A stretch of 64,000 nt of DNA from Desulfocapsa sp. (GCA_022712895.1 JAFLJS010000075.1:49788-113787); one strand, 5' to 3'. Positions 17,002 through 25,434 are shown, counted from the stretch's first letter. Program-made: numbers and translations. Notes: generated by a model from the letters alone, not told the origin.

Positions 17002-17025
17002 TTATCACACAGTCAGGAGAAGCAA

Positions 17026-17508
17026 ATGAAATGTCCTTATTGTGGTCACCTTGATAACAAGGTTATCGATTCCAGATTAAACAAAGAAAGTACTATCACC
17101 AGACGCAGGCGCTCATGTCTTTCCTGTGAACAACGATTTACTACTTATGAGCGTTTGGAAGTGATGTTGCCCATGCTTGTAAAAAAAGATGGAAGACGGG
17201 AAGTGTGGGACAGACAGAAAATGGTTGTTGGTCTTGAGAAAGCCTGTGAGAAAAGACCTGTAAGTTGCGATGATATTGATGCTTTCGTTGATGAAATAGA
17301 AAGTCAGTTACAGGATTATCCATCCAAAGAAGTTCCATCCGAAGTCATAGGCGAATGGGTTATGGCGCAGCTTCCCAGGCTCGACGAAGTGGCGTATGTG
17401 CGCTTTGCTTCTGTTTATAGACAATTCAAGGATGTAAATGAATTTATGAGTGAGCTGAAGGGTTTGCTCGATTCCAGAGTAGATGACAAGTTCGATGAGT
17501 CTTCCTGA
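17026..17508 (+). CDS. nrdR: Transcriptional repressor NrdR
   Basis: A 160-residue NrdR, the ATP/dATP-sensing repressor of ribonucleotide reductase genes. The N-terminal zinc ribbon is complete (Cys3, Cys6, Cys31, Cys34: MKCPYCGH and [13 protein letters not shown]) and is followed by an ATP-cone ([20 protein letters not shown] onward, residues about 50-140). GGAG at 17012-17015 is the ribosome binding site. The glyA-nrdR-ribD order is widespread. Its 3' end overlaps ribD by 26 bases. Confidence 0.96.
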   Translation: MKCPYCGHLDNKVIDSRLNKESTITRRRRSCLSCEQRFTTYERLEVMLPMLVKKDGRREVWDRQKMVVGLEKACEKRPVSCDDIDAFVDEIESQLQDYPSKEVPSEVIGEWVMAQLPRLDEVAYVRFASVYRQFKDVNEFMSELKGLLDSRVDDKFDESS

Positions 17509-18622
17509 GAAAAACTGTTCTGTAACTGATACAGACAGGCGCTGGATGGAACTTGCTCTTAGCGAAGCAAGAAAGGGTGTGGGACGTACTTCGCCCAACC
17601 CGTGTGTCGGTGCAGTTATTGTCAGTGGCGACCAGGAAATCAGTCGTGGGTACCATAAAAAAGCGGGAACTCCACATGCTGAAATTCACGCCTTAACCAA
17701 GGCTGGAGTGAAGGCACAGGGGACAACCATGTACGTTACCCTCGAACCTTGTAATCATACCGGCCGTACTCCTCCCTGCAGTCATGCTGTTGTTAAGGCT
17801 GGTATCAAAAGAGTTGTGGTCGGCATGACAGATCCTAATCCCCTTGTCAGTGGAACCGGTAACGACTATCTACGGGATCATGGTGTTGAAGTCGTTAGTG
17901 GAGTTCTTGAAAATAAATGCCGCGAATTAAACCTTCCCTTTCTTAAATATATTACCACCGGAATGCCGTTTGTTATTATGAAGGCTGGACTGAGTCTGGA
18001 CGGTAAACTCTCCTACCAGAAAGGGATACCTGGGAAAATGACAGGGCAAGAGAGTCTTCTAAAGCTCCATGAACTTAGAGATACTGTTGATGCTATTCTT
18101 ATTGGTAGTGGCACGCAGCTTGCCGACAATCCATCTCTGACCACGCGTTTGAGAGACGATGGCAAGGATCCCCTTCGAATTGTTCTGGATAGTTCTTTGC
18201 GTATCGCATCTGATGCTAAAATCCTCCATTTAGAATCACAGGCTTCAACTTATATTGTTTGTAGTAAGGCTGCTGATTCAGAGAAAGTGACATTACTGTC
18301 AAGGATGGACAATATCCAAGTTCAGGTACTTGAACAGGATCAGGACGGACGGATAAGTCTTGAAGCGTTGTTGCACTTTCTAGGTAAACTGGGGATCTGT
18401 TCTTTGCTGGTTGAGGGCGGGAGTGAGATTCACTCAAGTTTCCTAAGGCAGGGAATGGTTGATAGAGTTATGCTTTTTGTCGCGCCATTGTTTGCAGGAT
18501 CAGCCGGTAACAGTTTACTCACTGACTTTTCTGTTACAGAACGAGAAGATGCTCCAATGCTTCAGAACGTGCAATACATCCCTTGCGGTGCCGATCTCCT
18601 TGTGCAGGGCGATCTATGTTAG
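17483..18622 (+). CDS. ribD: Bifunctional riboflavin biosynthesis deaminase/reductase RibD
   Basis: A 379-residue RibD with an N-terminal pyrimidine deaminase (residues about 20-155; zinc ligands in HAEIHA at 65-70 and the [11 protein letters not shown] motif with Cys90 and Cys99) and a C-terminal reductase (from about residue 160: [57 protein letters not shown]). It does steps two and three of riboflavin synthesis. ATG 17483 was taken; ATG 17495 is an equally good start. Other rib genes do not follow; instead a convergent gene overlaps its 3' end by four bases. Confidence 0.95.
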   Translation: MTSSMSLPEKNCSVTDTDRRWMELALSEARKGVGRTSPNPCVGAVIVSGDQEISRGYHKKAGTPHAEIHALTKAGVKAQGTTMYVTLEPCNHTGRTPPCSHAVVKAGIKRVVVGMTDPNPLVSGTGNDYLRDHGVEVVSGVLENKCRELNLPFLKYITTGMPFVIMKAGLSLDGKLSYQKGIPGKMTGQESLLKLHELRDTVDAILIGSGTQLADNPSLTTRLRDDGKDPLRIVLDSSLRIASDAKILHLESQASTYIVCSKAADSEKVTLLSRMDNIQVQVLEQDQDGRISLEALLHFLGKLGICSLLVEGGSEIHSSFLRQGMVDRVMLFVAPLFAGSAGNSLLTDFSVTEREDAPMLQNVQYIPCGADLLVQGDLC

Positions 18623-19575
18623 GACAACATCTCCTTAATCCTGCGAGTCTGCTTCTCTAGTTGCCCCATGTCTTTAAATTTTACAGTTAGTGATATCTCA
18701 TCCCGTTCAAATGCCGGACTGTGCTCAACACTACAGTTTGTCGGCAACTCCATATGGTTGACTCGTTTACGGAAATCGTTTTCAGCATTGCTACTCTCAG
18801 GAAATAACTGTTTGTGGAGCAGGTTTAGCAGCGAGGTACCTTTTTGCGGTTCATTCATTTCAGAATGGTCAAGAATTGCTATATATTCGTCTTCTGCGAG
18901 TAGTGATGTGATCTTCTTGTTTTGTCTAAATGCCAAGTCTTTGCAAAGTGTGAAAAGGCGTTTCTGTTTTCCTCCCCCTAGTTCTAATTGTAGGAATAGG
19001 TTGTGGAGTTTCATTCGATCGTTTGCTGAGAGTGTTAATAACTCAATCCCAAGTTTTTGAGAGAGCTGGCCCGAATGAATACTCTGTTGGAGTGGATTTT
19101 CCAAAGTCGTTAACGAGATTAATTTATTAATAACATATGGTTGTGGTTTTTCATCAAGTGGCGGAAGAAATATTTTCGCGACTGCTTTTAAAGACAAATA
19201 TTTGCAACAGTATTGCAGAAAAATAGCCTTTTCCATACAGCTGAATTTGCCGGAGACGAGTTTGTCATCGAGTAAACACTGTAATATTTCCTCATGGGAA
19301 ACATCAGGATAAAGAACCAGAACTGTAATATGATTCTCGTCAGGAAAAGAGTTTCTAAAAGAGCTGAAACGAGCGTTTCCACAAAGTAACTCGTAATCTT
19401 TTTCCTTATTATCTACCTTCTTTACAATAGGTGGATGGAGGATTCCGGTTGCAAGTATGGTTGAGTGTGACTCTGAGGTTGACGACGTTGACACCTGAAA
19501 AGGGGTCAAACTCCATTTATCACTAATAACTACGCTATCAACAAGAATACGTTTAAATTCACAGGCAATGGCCAT
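18619..19575 (-). CDS. ParB N-terminal-domain-like protein of unknown function
   Basis: A 318-residue protein. Residues about 10-100 resemble a ParB/Srx nuclease fold: ILATGILHPPIVKKVDN followed by YELLCGNARFSSFR, comparable to the PPIV and GxRR boxes, but the usual GERR is replaced by GNAR, so it is a diverged member. A middle helical part (about 100-180) could correspond to the helix-turn-helix region, and the C-terminus is Lys/Glu-rich and probably coiled. No parA partner is near. It overlaps ribD's end by four bases tail to tail, and no clear ribosome binding site precedes the ATG. Role in segregation is not supported; only the fold resemblance is. Confidence 0.55.
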   Translation of the reverse strand: MAIACEFKRILVDSVVISDKWSLTPFQVSTSSTSESHSTILATGILHPPIVKKVDNKEKDYELLCGNARFSSFRNSFPDENHITVLVLYPDVSHEEILQCLLDDKLVSGKFSCMEKAIFLQYCCKYLSLKAVAKIFLPPLDEKPQPYVINKLISLTTLENPLQQSIHSGQLSQKLGIELLTLSANDRMKLHNLFLQLELGGGKQKRLFTLCKDLAFRQNKKITSLLAEDEYIAILDHSEMNEPQKGTSLLNLLHKQLFPESSNAENDFRKRVNHMELPTNCSVEHSPAFERDEISLTVKFKDMGQLEKQTRRIKEMLS

Positions 19576-19700
19576 TGTAACAGTCGGTGGTAAAAGGTTG
19601 TATTCAATAAGAATAAAAAAACCCGTAGTGATTTGTAAAAATATACAAACCAGTACAGGTTTTAAGCTAAAACAGGAATATAATACCCCTGGTTAATAAC

Positions 19701-19988
19701 TTAAGCTTCGTTAATTTTCTCGCGAAGTATTCCAGAAGGCTTAAAAGTAACCACACGTCTAGCGTCTAAAGTGAGCTCGTCACCAGTCTGTGGGTTTCTA
19801 CCTCTGCGGGATTTTTTATCTTTTACGTTGAATTTACCAAATCCACTCAGCAGAAGATCGGTTCCACTGATGAGAGAAGTTTTTGAAATACGTAAAAAGG
19901 CTTCAACAGAATCAGTAGCCTGAGCTTTTGTTAAAGAACCGTGAGATTTGTATACTTGCTGAACAAGGTCAGCTTTTGTAAGAGTCAT
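19701..19988 (-). CDS. ihfA: Integration host factor alpha subunit (HU/IHF family)
   Basis: A 95-residue DNA-bending protein. MTLTKADLVQQVYKSHG at the N-terminus, SGFGKFNVKDKKSRRGRNPQ and the arm motif RRGRNPQTG with following TFKPSGILREKIN are closest to IHF alpha (HimA) rather than HU. GAGGAG precedes the ATG. It lies alone on the minus strand, 97 bases below pilC. IHF commonly assists sigma-54 promoters; two such candidates occur in the flagellar part of this window, but any direct link is inference. Confidence 0.9.
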   Translation of the reverse strand: MTLTKADLVQQVYKSHGSLTKAQATDSVEAFLRISKTSLISGTDLLLSGFGKFNVKDKKSRRGRNPQTGDELTLDARRVVTFKPSGILREKINEA

Positions 19989-20085
19989 GGATTGTTTCTC
20001 CTCTATTTTGATCTTAATTAAATTGTACTACTCGTGTTTAATGATATGTGTCTTAAAAATAAAGTCAATAGAAAGAGTGTTTTTT

Positions 20086-21294
20086 TTAACCAATAGCTCC
20101 AGCCATGGAGAAAATTGGTAAATACATGGCGATTACAAGGCCACCAATCATACCTCCAAGTACCACCATCATTAATGGTTCAATCATGGCAGTGAGATTT
20201 TCAACTGCCTGGTCAACTTCTTCATCATAAAAATCAGCAATTTTGGCGAGCATGGTATCAAGTGCGCCTACGGATTCTCCGACATTAATCATTTGAACAA
20301 CCATATTGGGGAACACTCCACTTTCTTCAAGTGGTTCTGCAATTGGTCGACCCTCAGCGATACTATCAGAAACACGGAACACGGCGGCTTCAATTATTTT
20401 GTTGCCTGCAGTTTTTGCTACTACCTGTAGAGCTTCAAGGATAGGAACACCGCTCTGAAGCATAGTACTAAGTGTTCTAGTGAATTTAGCAACTGCCACT
20501 TTCCTGATAAGAGTACCAACAACGGGGGCTTTCAATAACAAATAATCGATCTTAATCCGTCCTTTCTCACTATTGTAAATTTTCTTGATAGTGTAAAATA
20601 CTACAAAAACAGACATTACAATCCATATGAAATTTGTTTTGAATGCGTTGGACATGTTGACAACAATTTGTGTTGGAATAGGGAGTGCTGAATCAAAGGT
20701 GGCAAACATTTCTTCAAAAACAGGGATAACAAAAACCAGGATTACGACTAGGATGAGAATGGAAATAGCCAGGCAAATAGTCGGATAGGTCATCGCACCT
20801 TTAATCTTTTTCTGTAAAGCCATAGACTTTTCCATGAATGCTGCCAAACGGCTTAGGATGGTATCAAGAATACCTCCAGTTTCACCAGCTTCAATCATGT
20901 TACAAAACAGGTTATCGAAAACGTTATGATGTTTACGCATAGCATCGGCAAAGGTAGTGCCTGTTTCAACGTCACGTTTTATTTCATATAACACCTTTTT
21001 GAAGGTAACGTTTTCTTGTTGTTTCGATAGGATTTCGAGGCTTTGTACAAGAGGAAGGCCTGCATCAATCATAGTCGAAAGCTGCCTTGTGAAAACAACC
21101 AGATCTTTACCTGTAACTTTTGGTTGAAAAAAAGAGATATTTTCAAAAAGGTCTTTAGGCTTTTCTTTGATAACAGCATCTTTGATGCGAAGGCGTTTCG
21201 TTTGATTAAGTGCTGCTACCTGATCGGGAGCCTCAACTTCGCCTTTACGCTTTTCGCCATATGCGTTGATACCCTTCCAAGTATATATAGGCAT
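20086..21294 (-). CDS. pilC: Type IV pilus / type II secretion inner-membrane platform protein PilC
   Basis: A 402-residue GspF/PilC protein with two repeated cytoplasmic helical domains and three membrane segments. Motifs include the N-terminal YTWKGINAYGEKRKGEVEA, FTRQLSTMIDAGLPLVQSLE, GETGGILDTILSRLAAFMEK, and in the second half FTRTLSTMLQSGVPILEALQ, INVGESVGALDTMLAKIADF and AMIEPLMMVVLGGMIGG. PilC anchors the pilus assembly machine. No other pil gene is adjacent, which makes it an orphan here; PilB/PilT/PilD must be elsewhere. CTGGAG upstream of the ATG is a plausible ribosome binding site. Confidence 0.94.
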   Translation of the reverse strand: MPIYTWKGINAYGEKRKGEVEAPDQVAALNQTKRLRIKDAVIKEKPKDLFENISFFQPKVTGKDLVVFTRQLSTMIDAGLPLVQSLEILSKQQENVTFKKVLYEIKRDVETGTTFADAMRKHHNVFDNLFCNMIEAGETGGILDTILSRLAAFMEKSMALQKKIKGAMTYPTICLAISILILVVILVFVIPVFEEMFATFDSALPIPTQIVVNMSNAFKTNFIWIVMSVFVVFYTIKKIYNSEKGRIKIDYLLLKAPVVGTLIRKVAVAKFTRTLSTMLQSGVPILEALQVVAKTAGNKIIEAAVFRVSDSIAEGRPIAEPLEESGVFPNMVVQMINVGESVGALDTMLAKIADFYDEEVDQAVENLTAMIEPLMMVVLGGMIGGLVIAMYLPIFSMAGAIG

Positions 21295-21656
21295 TTTTTT
21301 ATTTCTCCAGCTAGAGACGGATAATTAATAAAATAAAAATGAAAAGTACTGAGTAAGTCACATTCGTGGCCTAATTCCCTCTCGAAGAGGTAATGTTTTT
21401 GGACAAGATAGTAAAATTTTATTCTATATCATGCTGTTGTAGATTACAAGTTAGTCAGATAGAATGTTGGAGTTTTTTAGAATTCCCTTTTTTTTGATTA
21501 TAGTTTGAAATATTTCAATGGCCAAACAAAAAAAGATCTTGTGAAAGGAGGAGGTTGTTGGTATTAAGAGAAGTTCTATTGTGCTTTATCGCTGTGATAA
21601 ATAAACTCTTAACGAGTTTTATATAAAATTGTCGGTTTTACATTGAGGAGAACAGC
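21295..21656. other. Divergent intergenic region between pilC and the PxxKW gene
   Basis: About 360 AT-rich bases without a recognisable gene. A small hairpin (CCTCT/AGAGG, 21378-21390) is present. On the plus strand, AAGGAGGAGG at 21545-21554 precedes a 22-codon reading frame (TTG 21558 to TAA 21626, a hydrophobic peptide), and AAACTC/GAGTTT (21603-21619) can fold inside it just before the PxxKW gene. No strong promoter hexamers were found. Confidence 0.35.
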
Positions 21657-21905
21657 ATGCAAAACCAAGCTGCTATGAGTTTTAGTGAAAGAAATTTTCA
21701 ACCCGTTGTTGAAAGTTGTGAAGGGTGTGACAGAGTAGTGGAAGAATCAGGATCGCAATTTTGTCGTTCATACCTCAAACCAGAGGCTAAATGGCGTTTA
21801 GGAATCTGCAACTTTGCAACTCATGCTAAACCAGAGATAGAAATTGCTACCATTCGTGTCAATCCTTTGAAAGCTGCCAAACGAGCTTCAGCAAAGAAAG
21901 TTTAA
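21657..21905 (+). CDS. PxxKW family cysteine-rich small protein
   Basis: An 82-residue protein with four cysteines (CEGCD near residue 22-26, FCRSY, GICNF) and the PEAKW sequence that names the PxxKW family (KPEAKWRLGICNFATH). Such proteins are common in sulfate-reducing deltaproteobacteria; their function is not known to me. The cysteines could bind a metal. GAGGAG at 21643-21648 gives a good start at ATG 21657. The C-terminus is basic (AAKRASAKKV). It is a single-gene unit closed by a strong hairpin. Confidence 0.8.
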   Translation: MQNQAAMSFSERNFQPVVESCEGCDRVVEESGSQFCRSYLKPEAKWRLGICNFATHAKPEIEIATIRVNPLKAAKRASAKKV

Positions 21906-21926
21906 GAGTAAGTTTTACTCGGAATC

Positions 21927-21962
21927 AAATAGGCGTTGCTCCAGTAGGAGTAACGCCTATTT
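21927..21962 (+). terminator. Strong stem-loop terminator after the PxxKW gene
   Basis: A 16-pair stem (21927-21942 with 21947-21962, one G-U pair) and a four-base AGTA loop; it begins AAATAGGCG and ends CGCCTATTT, followed by GTTGT. The A-run and T-run in the stem base make it usable in both directions. Confidence 0.8.
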
Positions 21963-22309
21963 GTTGTAAAAAACTCAAAGATAACCATTCAGGGGCCGAT
22001 ACTGATCTGGATTCGTTAAAGGTTGATGGCGTCTCTATCTCCTTCGTAGCTGTACATTTGCTATCATTATGACGTACCTTGGTACGACGATAAGAAAGAG
22101 AATATTTGCGCCTCAGATATGAAGTTTTTCACGAGTTTATCAAGGTTGTATCGTTAACAGTAATTTAGAAGGTACCACAAACCACTATCTATCCTAGTCT
22201 ATAGCCTGTGATAATCCATCAAACAGGTCGTTGTGAACTTCCATGGGTGGCGTAATATATCAACAGGGATTCACTTATCTCCTTAGTTTTGCACATTGTC
22301 ATTTCTACT

Positions 22310-22327
22310 ACACTCTTTCCAGAGTGT
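22310..22327 (-). terminator. Stem-loop just downstream of the FlhB-like gene
   Basis: ACACTCT (22310-22316) pairs with AGAGTGT (22321-22327) around a four-base loop, four bases past the stop codon of the minus-strand gene. The T-run is on the plus-strand side (22327-22330), so it is a better terminator for plus-strand transcripts; on the minus strand it is only a likely 3' hairpin. Confidence 0.45.
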
Positions 22328-22331
22328 TTTA

Positions 22332-22613
22332 CTATCCCATTTTTTGTTTAAATTTGTCGTTAACCTTATACACAAAAGCTAGAACTTCAGCCACTGTCTG
22401 GTACAGTTCCGTGGGGATTTCATCACCAATACCTATCTTTGAGAGTAGTTCAACAAGATTAGCATCTTCTTGGATATGAACCCCTGCCTCTTTTGCGGTT
22501 TCTATGATTCGTTTGGCAACTTCTCCTTTTCCACTGGCGATAATCTTTGGTGATGAGGATTTTTGTGAATCATAAAGGATTGCTACCGCTTTCTCAAGTT
22601 CATGTTTTTTCAT
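22332..22613 (-). CDS. Free FlhB C-terminal-domain-like protein (FlhX/YlqH type)
   Basis: About 93 residues that match only the cytoplasmic C-terminal domain of FlhB after the cleavage site: AVAILYDSQKSSSPKIIASG, EVAKRIIETAKEAGVHIQED, VELLSKIGIGDEIPTELYQT and VAEVLAFVYKVNDKFKQK. There is no membrane part and no NPTH motif. In several bacteria such a protein can replace the cleaved FlhB domain in the export switch. Start ATG 22613 (MKKHELEKAV) was chosen because it lies eight bases after the FliK-like stop; longer in-frame reading is inside that gene. Full-length FlhB is at 48465-49526. Confidence 0.85.
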   Translation of the reverse strand: MKKHELEKAVAILYDSQKSSSPKIIASGKGEVAKRIIETAKEAGVHIQEDANLVELLSKIGIGDEIPTELYQTVAEVLAFVYKVNDKFKQKMG

Positions 22614-22620
22614 TATATGT

Positions 22621-23676
22621 TCATATTTTTGTGTCCAGCATTGTTTCTCCATCTGGAATAAGTTGCTGGATAAGCTCTTGAGCTGGGTTGCCAGCATCTT
22701 CACCAAAGCTTAAGCCTAGAATATTTGTAGAGCTAATCATTTGTTTAAGTTCTTCTTGATGCGAACTGGCAAACAATGATTTTTCATTCGTATCACAGCA
22801 AAAACGTATATATAGCCCTTCAGGAGTGTCAAGAAAGGATATTTCTATATTGCCAAGAGGTTCCAGGTTCAGATGCAATGAAAAACGACTGGGAGGTTTT
22901 AGTTCGTTTTTATCCCCTTGGTTAGAATCCTTATCCACAAGTAAATAGCCATGATTTAAAAAAGGCAGGGGGAGAGGGAAGATGAGTAGGTTTTCGTTAC
23001 TGAGCCGAAGCTGAGAGAGTTGGTAAAGCTCTATGGTGCCCAGTAATTTACTTGTAGTTTCGGCAAGTTCACTCCCAGCATGAAGGAGACCTCTGATTTC
23101 CTGGAGAGCTGCTTTTAACGTATGAGTTACATCCTGTCGCTTGCTATTATCTGCCAAAACTGATTCAAGGTTGAGTCCAAGACGATTTAACAGCTGTTTT
23201 AGATTTTCCCCACTTTCTGTGCTGGTTAACTGTGCTTGTTGCATTGAGAGAAAGCTGTTCAGTCCATCCTGAGAACTACGACTCAGTACAGCTAGTAAAG
23301 GTGAAGAACCGCTTTGTAGGCTTTGATATAACCCGGAAATGTCGAGGTTCTTCGAGAGGAGGGTGAGGGTTTTACCAAAAAACATTTCTGGGTTTTTAGA
23401 GACTATTCTGAGTTCAAGTTCAGGTGTAGTCGCAAGGACTTCAAGTTTTAATTTTGCCCCAGAGCTGAGAGTAACCGAATCACTTTTTACGAGGATTTTC
23501 CTGCCTGAAATTTCCAGGTAAACCCGATTGTCATCTGTGGTCTCAAGGACAGTAGCAGTCAAAAATTGTCCTTGTCGTGGCTGTTGCTGGAACTGTTGTC
23601 GGTTTCCACTATTGGATGTGGATGAGCCTATGGTGGTAATTGCTGTGAGTGCATTGATAGGGGTCATACTACTCAA
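22621..23676 (-). CDS. FliK-like hook-length-control domain protein
   Basis: A 351-residue protein. The N-terminal third is Gln/Ser-rich and then has a beta-rich segment (LTATVLETTDDNRVYLEISG, residues about 35-110) seen in some FliK paralogues; the C-terminal part (about 250-335: FSLHLNLEPLGNIEISFLDT, LYIRFCCDTNEKSLFASSHQ, EELKQMISSTNILGLSF) resembles the FliK C-terminal core that touches FlhB. Pairing with the FlhB-like gene next door supports this reading. A separate canonical fliK lies at 58067-59506. Function as a second hook-length or export-switch factor is inferred. Confidence 0.7.
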   Translation of the reverse strand: MSSMTPINALTAITTIGSSTSNSGNRQQFQQQPRQGQFLTATVLETTDDNRVYLEISGRKILVKSDSVTLSSGAKLKLEVLATTPELELRIVSKNPEMFFGKTLTLLSKNLDISGLYQSLQSGSSPLLAVLSRSSQDGLNSFLSMQQAQLTSTESGENLKQLLNRLGLNLESVLADNSKRQDVTHTLKAALQEIRGLLHAGSELAETTSKLLGTIELYQLSQLRLSNENLLIFPLPLPFLNHGYLLVDKDSNQGDKNELKPPSRFSLHLNLEPLGNIEISFLDTPEGLYIRFCCDTNEKSLFASSHQEELKQMISSTNILGLSFGEDAGNPAQELIQQLIPDGETMLDTKI

Positions 23677-23697
23677 TCGGTAAAATAAGAAATAATC

Positions 23698-24375
23698 TTA
23701 ATCTGCAGTGTTCACCTTGTCGCGGAGTCGATTCCTTTGTTCTCGCAAACAAAAGGAAATGATAGCATCCCTTTCTTTAGGTTTCATGGTGTCAAAATGG
23801 AAAGCAACCTGGTATCGACCCCTTCGTAAACGCTTTGTACGTACGACATGACCGGTACAGCAGGCAACATCCTCCCCGTCGTTCATGCTCAATTGCAGTT
23901 CTATTTTATTCTTGGTTGGAGGCTCTTCAGGAAAAATAGTAAGTATACCACTGCCGGATATGTCCAGGGTTTGCCCTTGAAGGGTCCATGAATGGTTCTC
24001 TCCGTCAAGGGATTCCTGATTGTAATTCGCTACGATGGAAACTCTGGTGTCAACTCTAAAATATTCTCGAAGGCTTTCTGGTTCAACAGTGTCTTTAGCC
24101 AGAAGTTCAAGCGTTCTGTCTCCTATGATGGATATTATTTTTGCAGATAACGTGAGAGCTTTTTCTCCAATTTTGATGGAAATAGGGCAAAACTTGTTGG
24201 TATCAATATCTGCAGGTAATTTCCTTGGAGGGAATACTAAAAAGAATTCGGGGGCGTCTGAGTCTTTGTAAATACAATTAAGACGTAATATCTGTCTATT
24301 TTTAGTGGAAATATCTATTTCAGCAGATTCACTGTCAGGAATCCTACTAATTGTCTTTACTATATTTTCTGCCAC
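23698..24375 (-). CDS. PilZ-domain c-di-GMP-binding protein (YcgR-like)
   Basis: A 225-residue protein with a YcgR-type N-terminal domain (about 1-100) and a C-terminal PilZ domain. Both c-di-GMP motifs are intact: RxxxR in LREYFRVDTR and DxSxxG in DISGSG. Such proteins bind c-di-GMP and slow or stop the flagellar motor. GTG start at 24375 has TAAGGA eight bases upstream. It follows a sister PilZ gene by 11 bases and precedes the FliK-like gene by 21, suggesting one operon. Confidence 0.87.
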   Translation of the reverse strand: MAENIVKTISRIPDSESAEIDISTKNRQILRLNCIYKDSDAPEFFLVFPPRKLPADIDTNKFCPISIKIGEKALTLSAKIISIIGDRTLELLAKDTVEPESLREYFRVDTRVSIVANYNQESLDGENHSWTLQGQTLDISGSGILTIFPEEPPTKNKIELQLSMNDGEDVACCTGHVVRTKRLRRGRYQVAFHFDTMKPKERDAIISFCLREQRNRLRDKVNTAD

Positions 24376-24386
24376 TGAAAAAATCC

Positions 24387-25076
24387 TTAATTATCTTTAA
24401 CTTTTACTTTCAAACGGAGTAGGCGACGTTGTGCGACTAGGCAACAACCAATAATCGTGTCTCTATCCTCATCGGTTACATCGTCAAATTGATATGCTGC
24501 GTCCCACAATTTATCGGTGAGTTTGGATATCCGTACTGGCGATGCCAGTATGGTGACGATGCTTGGCACTGCAGTTGGTAAAGAAAGACTGATACGAACC
24601 TGAGTGTTTTTTGGAGGTGAGGAAGTGAAACTTGCACGTAGCCCAGACCCACTAAGATCAGCAGTCGTTCCTATAATTTTCCATTTGTCTTCAGGCGTTC
24701 CAAATTCTTCAGGGACAATAGATTTTAAAAGAAGAGGAAGAGTGCAGTCAACCCGAAAATATTCTCTCATTTGTTCATGATTGATAGTTTTTATAGTGAC
24801 CACTTCAAGGGTTTGAGGGTTAGCAATTGTCACTATTTTGGCTTCAATAGATACAGCCTGTCCCGAGATATCAAGAGTAATTATAATTGAAGCATTGAGA
24901 TCGAGATGTTCTACAGGAAGCGTTCCGGAATTAAATAAAAGAGAATAATGTGTTTCATCGGTCTTTTGTAAAACGCAATTAAGCCGCAGACTTTCCTCAC
25001 TATTTTTGATGGGGAGGAATATCCTGACGGGTTTATTGTCCGGTATTTTATTCATGAAATCAGTTTGTTCTGACAC
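24387..25076 (-). CDS. PilZ-domain c-di-GMP-binding protein (YcgR-like), paralogue
   Basis: A 229-residue paralogue of the downstream gene. The N-terminal domain is SLRLNCVLQKTDETHYSLLF and following, and the PilZ domain has RxxxR (MREYFRVDC) and DxSxxG (DLSGSGLRAS). Both ligand motifs are present. I set the start at GTG 25076, with AGGAGAG at 25084-25090 seven bases upstream; an upstream reading-frame extension has no such site. It is the first gene of the PilZ-PilZ-FliK-like-FlhB-like unit and is divergent from flagellin 1. Confidence 0.87.
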   Translation of the reverse strand: MSEQTDFMNKIPDNKPVRIFLPIKNSEESLRLNCVLQKTDETHYSLLFNSGTLPVEHLDLNASIIITLDISGQAVSIEAKIVTIANPQTLEVVTIKTINHEQMREYFRVDCTLPLLLKSIVPEEFGTPEDKWKIIGTTADLSGSGLRASFTSSPPKNTQVRISLSLPTAVPSIVTILASPVRISKLTDKLWDAAYQFDDVTDEDRDTIIGCCLVAQRRLLRLKVKVKDN

Positions 25077-25152
25077 GGGTTGTCTCTCCTGACAATAAAA
25101 AATGAAAAAAACATATAATATATACACGTTAGTCTATCATCAAATTTTAGTA

Positions 25153-25169
25153 CTGGCAAGAAAGCTGCT
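25153..25169 (+). promoter_or_regulatory. Candidate sigma-54 promoter upstream of flagellin 1
   Basis: CTGGCAAGAAAGCTGCT has the GG-N10-GC spacing and differs from the YTGGCACG-N4-TTGCW consensus at two positions. Transcription would start about 295 bases before flagellin 1. Because a sigma-28 promoter is closer, this could be a second, early promoter or chance. Confidence 0.45.
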
Positions 25170-25348
25170 GGAAATCCATCAAAATAAATTCTGAGAACAT
25201 TAAAAACTCAAGCATTAATAGATTTCTGGATTCCCAACAAGAAAAAATATGGGATGACTACAGGCCCTAAATGGCTAATAGCTTGACTGATGAGTACTTA
25301 ACGACCACTGCCATGCTAGAATTCTTTTGTTCCTTAACGATTTCTCCC

Positions 25349-25376
25349 TAAATGTTCATTCACTGCCAACCGATAA
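25349..25376 (+). promoter_or_regulatory. Sigma-28 (FliA) promoter of flagellin 1
   Basis: TAAA at 25349-25352 and ACCGATAA at 25369-25376, spaced by 16 bases. Start of transcription would be near 25383, giving a leader of about 93 bases. The same spacing is seen at three other flagellar promoters here. Confidence 0.8.
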
Positions 25377-25434
25377 CAATAGCAGACTGGACATCTGATT
25401 AAATTGTTTTTGATATCAGTATAACTAATCAAAT

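Larger units (their letters stand above)
21906..22331. other. Convergent intergenic region between the PxxKW gene and the FlhB-like gene
   Basis: About 425 bases holding the terminator at 21927-21962, a near-perfect palindrome CGTACC-TT-GGTACG at 22073-22086 of unknown role, and a stem-loop at 22310-22327 next to the FlhB-like gene. I see no reading frame with a ribosome binding site and no recognisable RNA gene. Confidence 0.4.

Noticed and set aside
21944..21950. GTAGGAG inside the terminator after the PxxKW gene, like the start of the REP-like repeats
   Set aside because: The following bases do not match the REP hairpin or tail; it is explained by the terminator stem.
21977..22004. CAAA-N15-GCCGATAC resembling a sigma-28 promoter on the plus strand
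   Set aside because: No plus-strand gene lies downstream, the -35 and -10 both have mismatches, and the spacing differs from the four supported sites.
22073..22086. Palindrome CGTACC-TT-GGTACG as an operator
   Set aside because: It is in a convergent intergenic region with no promoter near; kept only as a note.
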